From NCBI GenBank assembly GCA_021781255.1, contig JAJXXG010001052.1, forward strand, positions 1 to 8,291: a stretch of 8,291 nt of DNA, written 5' to 3'. The position numbers were made by a program, and so were the translations under genes. This document shows, piece by piece, positions 6,257-8,291 of this stretch. This DNA is from Acidobacteriota bacterium. GTDB taxonomy: Bacteria > Acidobacteriota > Terriglobia > Terriglobales > Acidobacteriaceae. Positions within the stretch are counted from its first letter, which is position 1. Every line of letters begins with the position of its first letter. The notes below the pieces were generated by a model. The model searched no databases and was not told the origin of the DNA. It saw only the letters and a list, made by a program, of their open reading frames with translations.

Positions 6257-7059
6257 AAACTTTTCTCCTCGATCTCTCTGTGTGCAACGGCTGTTACTGT
6301 TGCCAGATCGCGTGCAAGGACGAGCATGTGGCCAACGACTGGATGCCCTATGCCAGACCACAGCCGGACTACGGCCAGTTCTGGATCAAGCTCAACGAAA
6401 AAGTGCGCGGAACAGTGCCCAAGGTGAAGGTGACGTACACGCCCACCATGTGCACGCACTGCAACGACGCCAAGTGCATGACGGCTTGCAAGGCGGATGC
6501 AATCTACCGGCGCGAGGATGGCATGATCGTCATCGATCCGGCCAAATGCACCGGCTGCAAGCTGTGCCCCGATGCCTGCCCCAGCCAGAGTATCTACTTC
6601 AACGACAATCTGAATATCGCGCAGAAGTGCACCGGCTGTTCGCATCTGATGGACGATGGATGGGACCTGCCGCGCTGCGTCGACGCATGCCCGACCGATG
6701 CTTTGCGCTACGGCGAAGAGTCGGAGATGGCCGAGTTGCTGGCCGGCGCCAAGCCTCTCGATAATGGCTGCGGCGAAGGGCGGGTCTATTACAAGAACGT
6801 GCCCGGAAAGTTCGTTGCTGGCACGGTCTACGATCCGGTGGAGAAGGAAGTTGTGATTGGCGCAACCTGCACGCTGAAGGATGCGGACGGCGCGACCCGC
6901 AAAGTGGAGACGGATGCATACGGCGACTTCTGGTTCAACGACCTGCCCGATAGCCACTCCTACTCTCTGGAAATCAAGAAAGACGCAGTGGCCAAGATCG
7001 TGGAAAAGATCAGCACGGTAGACGATACCAACCTGGGAGACATCCCGATGCGGCTGTGA
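6253..7059 (+). CDS. Iron-sulfur subunit of transhydroxylase-like molybdoenzyme, with C-terminal Ig/TTR-like domain
   Basis: The 268-residue protein is a DmsB/NrfC-type ferredoxin subunit that passes electrons to or from the molybdenum subunit. Sixteen cysteines fall into four groups that could bind four [4Fe-4S] clusters: Cys11/14/17/21, Cys67/70/75/79, Cys99/102/105/109 and Cys126/129/142/146; Cys16 is extra. From about residue 185 to the end a beta-rich domain of the carboxypeptidase-regulatory/transthyretin type follows (VYDPVEKEVVIGA, DAYGDFWFNDLPDSHSYSLEI). A small subunit with this extra C-terminal domain is characteristic of the Pelobacter transhydroxylase beta subunit and supports the family call. 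No signal peptide or membrane anchor is present, so the pair is probably a soluble cytoplasmic heterodimer. The ATG overlaps the stop of the large-subunit gene, and AAGGAGCGG before it is a good ribosome binding site. dsrC starts 58 bases downstream. Confidence 0.9.
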   Translation: MKTFLLDLSVCNGCYCCQIACKDEHVANDWMPYARPQPDYGQFWIKLNEKVRGTVPKVKVTYTPTMCTHCNDAKCMTACKADAIYRREDGMIVIDPAKCTGCKLCPDACPSQSIYFNDNLNIAQKCTGCSHLMDDGWDLPRCVDACPTDALRYGEESEMAELLAGAKPLDNGCGEGRVYYKNVPGKFVAGTVYDPVEKEVVIGATCTLKDADGATRKVETDAYGDFWFNDLPDSHSYSLEIKKDAVAKIVEKISTVDDTNLGDIPMRL

Positions 7060-7102
7060 GATAGACGAAGATAACTGCGGTGCGGAGTCAAACATAGGGA
7101 AT

Positions 7103-7107
7103 GGAGG
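7103..7107 (+). promoter_or_regulatory. Ribosome binding site for the GTG start of dsrC
   Basis: GGAGG lies 10 bases before the GTG at 7118 and supports this non-ATG start. The protein made from it has the N-terminus (MPEYKVSGRTYEVDEDGFL) expected for DsrC. Confidence 0.7.
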
Positions 7108-7117
7108 ATATAGAGCA

Positions 7118-7435
7118 GTGCCGGAATATAAAGTCAGCGGAAGAACCTACGAGGTCGATGAGGATGGCTTTTTACAGGATCCCGAGGTCTGGAATGAAGA
7201 TGTGGCCAAGGATTTCGCTCTGAGCGAAAACGTGACGGATATGTCGGACGACCATTGGAAGCTGGTCCGTTACATCCGTACTTACTACGAGTCCTACGGG
7301 ATTGCTCCCATGGTGCGCAAAGTCACCAGGGAAACCACCTTCAGCGCCGACAGGATGTATGAGCTATTTCCATCCGGGCCTGCCAAGGGGGCCTGCAAAG
7401 TGGCGGGATTACCCAAGCCGGCCGGATGCGTTTAG
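7118..7435 (+). CDS. dsrC: DsrC, sulfur-carrier partner of dissimilatory sulfite reductase
   Basis: DsrC carries sulfur between DsrAB sulfite reductase and the DsrMKJOP membrane complex: in sulfite reduction its two C-terminal cysteines bind the reduced sulfur as a trisulfide, which is then reduced. The 105-residue product has the family N-terminus (DEDGFLQDPEVWNEDVA, residues 14-30), the helix DDHWKLVRYIRTYYESYGIAP (44-64) and the flexible C-terminal arm. Both redox cysteines are present: Cys93 in KGACK and Cys104 as the penultimate residue, separated by ten residues. This distinguishes true DsrC from TusE and RspA-like homologues that lack one or both, and the numbering agrees with my recollection of the Desulfovibrio vulgaris protein. 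The start is a GTG with a good GGAGG. The gene follows the molybdoenzyme pair by 58 bases and precedes a small unknown gene by 36 bases, probably in one operon. DsrAB are not in the window, so whether the pathway runs in the reductive or oxidative direction cannot be decided here. Confidence 0.97.
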   Translation: MPEYKVSGRTYEVDEDGFLQDPEVWNEDVAKDFALSENVTDMSDDHWKLVRYIRTYYESYGIAPMVRKVTRETTFSADRMYELFPSGPAKGACKVAGLPKPAGCV

Positions 7436-7471
7436 CTTTATAGCAGTAATCAACGCAAGGGGAATGATTCT

Positions 7472-7696
7472 ATGGACTGTAGAGAACGCATTCAGCAAGC
7501 AGCCGGCGCAGAGTTTCCCGGCTGCGCAGTTCTGTTCGATGAGCAGGTTCAGGAGGGAGAGGTCTTCCGCTTCCAGATTGAAAGCGCTAATGGGCGCATC
7601 ATTTCGCGAACCTATCCGTTCTTCAAGCCGGGGGACATCGACGCGAAGTCGGACGAGGAACTTCGGGTCCTTGTCCGCCAGCTCTGCGGTCGCTGA
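7472..7696 (+). CDS. Small protein of unknown function between dsrC and the RsbRD-like gene
   Basis: I do not recognise this 74-residue protein. It has an AAGGGG (7457-7462) nine bases before its ATG, lies on the same strand as its neighbours with gaps of 36 and about 20 bases, and has the base composition of a real gene in this operon. There is no signal peptide or membrane segment. The sequence suggests a small alpha/beta protein: a strand-like stretch (EVFRFQIES), then SRTYPFFKPGDID, then an acidic and basic helix (SDEELRVLVRQLCG). Three cysteines occur (Cys3, Cys18, Cys72), the last one near the C-terminus, without a metal-binding spacing. In green sulfur bacteria the small gene dsrT lies directly upstream of dsrM, so this or the next gene is a positional candidate for DsrT. 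I cannot confirm that from sequence. Confidence 0.7.
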   Translation: MDCRERIQQAAGAEFPGCAVLFDEQVQEGEVFRFQIESANGRIISRTYPFFKPGDIDAKSDEELRVLVRQLCGR

Positions 7697-7716
7697 GGCG
7701 CAATGCGGGACGAGTG

Positions 7717-8193
7717 ATGGAAACCATCCTGGATCGCTGGCTGGCGCGTGCTTTGGAGTGCTACTCCGAGGAAACGGTGCGCTTTCTCAGCGCAGAGAAG
7801 GATTCCTTCCGCAATCCGGTCGGGCACACGTTGCGCGAGAATCTTGCCATCCTTCTCGATCAGGTGCTGGGCGGGATGGAAGCAGATGCCGCAAAGGCAT
7901 CAATGGCCGATATCCTGCGTATCCGCGCGGTGCAGGAGTTGACCCCGAGCCAGGCCGTCGAATTCGTCTTTCAGCTACGGCCGCTCCTGCGCGAGCTTTC
8001 GCCGCAGGCAAAGAACGAAGCGCTCGACGCGCGAATCGATCAACTGGCTTTGTGGGCCTTTGAAGAGTACACGCGCTGCCGCGAACGCATCGCCGATCTC
8101 CGCATCAGCGAGAGCCGCCGTGGCATGGCCGTCGCCGCCCGCCGCGGATCGGGATGGCATGAATCCGGAGACAAGGCAGGATTGAAATCATGA
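7717..8193 (+). CDS. RsbRD N-terminal-domain protein, upstream of probable dsrM
   Basis: The 158-residue all-helical protein matches what I recall of the RsbRD N-terminal (RsbT co-antagonist) domain: the segment DSFRNPVGHTLRENLAILLDQVL (about residues 28-50) and ADILRIRAVQELTPSQAVEFVFQLRPLLRE (about 63-92) contain its NPVG, IRAVQ and SPSQAV-type signatures. In stressosome proteins this non-haem globin-like domain is a sensor fused to a STAS domain. Here no STAS domain follows; the protein ends with a basic tail (SRRGMAVAARRG). Stand-alone proteins with this domain are, as I remember, found beside dsrMKJOP in sulfate reducers, so a regulatory or assembly role for the Dsr membrane complex is inferred. 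The start may be the ATG at 7717 or the GTG at 7714 directly before it; GGGA at 7707-7710 suits the ATG. The stop overlaps the next start (ATGA), indicating translational coupling. Confidence 0.82.
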   Translation: METILDRWLARALECYSEETVRFLSAEKDSFRNPVGHTLRENLAILLDQVLGGMEADAAKASMADILRIRAVQELTPSQAVEFVFQLRPLLRELSPQAKNEALDARIDQLALWAFEEYTRCRERIADLRISESRRGMAVAARRGSGWHESGDKAGLKS

Positions 8194-8291
8194 CTTTGAC
8201 CTGCGCGACGGCCGAATTAGCAACGATGGTTGCCGCGGTCCCACCGGGGCCGGCGGCAAATGTGGGGCAGATACTTCTCTGGGTGGTCGTG
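8190..8291 (+). CDS. Start of a membrane protein gene, probably dsrM (partial, runs off the window)
   Basis: Only the first 34 codons are present. The ATG overlaps the stop of the RsbRD-like gene, and AAGGCAGGA (8174-8182) provides a ribosome binding site; Met13 (8226) is an alternative start. The visible N-terminus is uncharged to weakly polar and then turns hydrophobic (NVGQILLWVVV), which looks like the beginning of a first transmembrane helix. DsrM, the haem b subunit of DsrMKJOP that exchanges electrons with menaquinone, is the expected gene after dsrC and an RsbRD-like gene. The assignment rests mainly on context; a NarI-like or HdrE-like membrane protein fused to an iron-sulfur domain would look the same at this length. 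Confidence 0.6.
   Translation, partial: MTLTCATAELATMVAAVPPGPAANVGQILLWVVV

Noticed and set aside
6193..7095. 300-codon open frame on the minus strand over the iron-sulfur subunit gene
   Set aside because: The plus strand encodes an unmistakable ferredoxin-type subunit with sixteen ordered cysteines; the antisense frame has no such features.
7302..8063. 253-codon open frame on the plus strand crossing dsrC, the 74-residue gene and the RsbRD-like gene
   Set aside because: It spans three genes in another frame, is Ser/Arg-rich and has no domain; the three genes have their own ribosome binding sites.

Overview
The window looks like a piece of a GC-rich bacterial chromosome that carries part of a dissimilatory sulfur metabolism (dsr) locus. 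The best host guess is a member of Acidobacteriota. The evidence is a dispersed stem-loop repeat (TTTCCCACCCTTG...CAAGGATGGGG), short heptanucleotide arrays of a kind I associate with acidobacterial genomes, and a dsr-type operon in that setting. This taxonomic call is an inference from memory of such genomes, not a database result.

Layout. (i) 1-1067, minus strand: an ECF-type sigma-70 factor, translationally coupled by a GTGA overlap to a 138-residue protein with two membrane segments, a candidate anti-sigma partner. (ii) 1068-1959: a gene-free stretch of about 0.9 kb with three heptanucleotide arrays, a small inverted repeat and the first copy of a ~96 bp stem-loop repeat. (iii) 1960-2850, plus strand: a secreted trypsin-like serine protease with an intact His/Asp/Ser triad and no PDZ domain. 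(iv) 2851-3652: a second gene-free stretch of about 0.8 kb. It holds the second copy of the ~96 bp repeat, an AT-rich segment, and a perfect TGTGA-N6-TCACA palindrome of the CRP/FNR (including HcpR) type just before the next gene. (v) 3653-8291, plus strand: one compact gene run. It encodes a Mo-bis-MGD oxidoreductase catalytic subunit of the pyrogallol-phloroglucinol transhydroxylase type, its iron-sulfur subunit with a C-terminal transthyretin/Cna-B-like domain, a bona fide DsrC, an unrecognised 74-residue protein, an RsbRD N-terminal-domain protein, and the first 34 codons of a membrane protein that by position is probably DsrM.

How the genes may work together. DsrC is the sulfur-carrier substrate of sulfite reductase DsrAB, and its trisulfide is thought to be reduced by the membrane complex DsrMKJOP, whose first gene probably begins at the right edge. 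The molybdoenzyme pair lies immediately upstream of dsrC, on the same strand with short gaps, and the only strong regulator-like site lies in front of it. The pair may therefore be part of the sulfur-metabolism expression unit, or a separate respiratory or fermentative enzyme that shares its control. The substrate of this pair in a dsr context is the main open question in the window.
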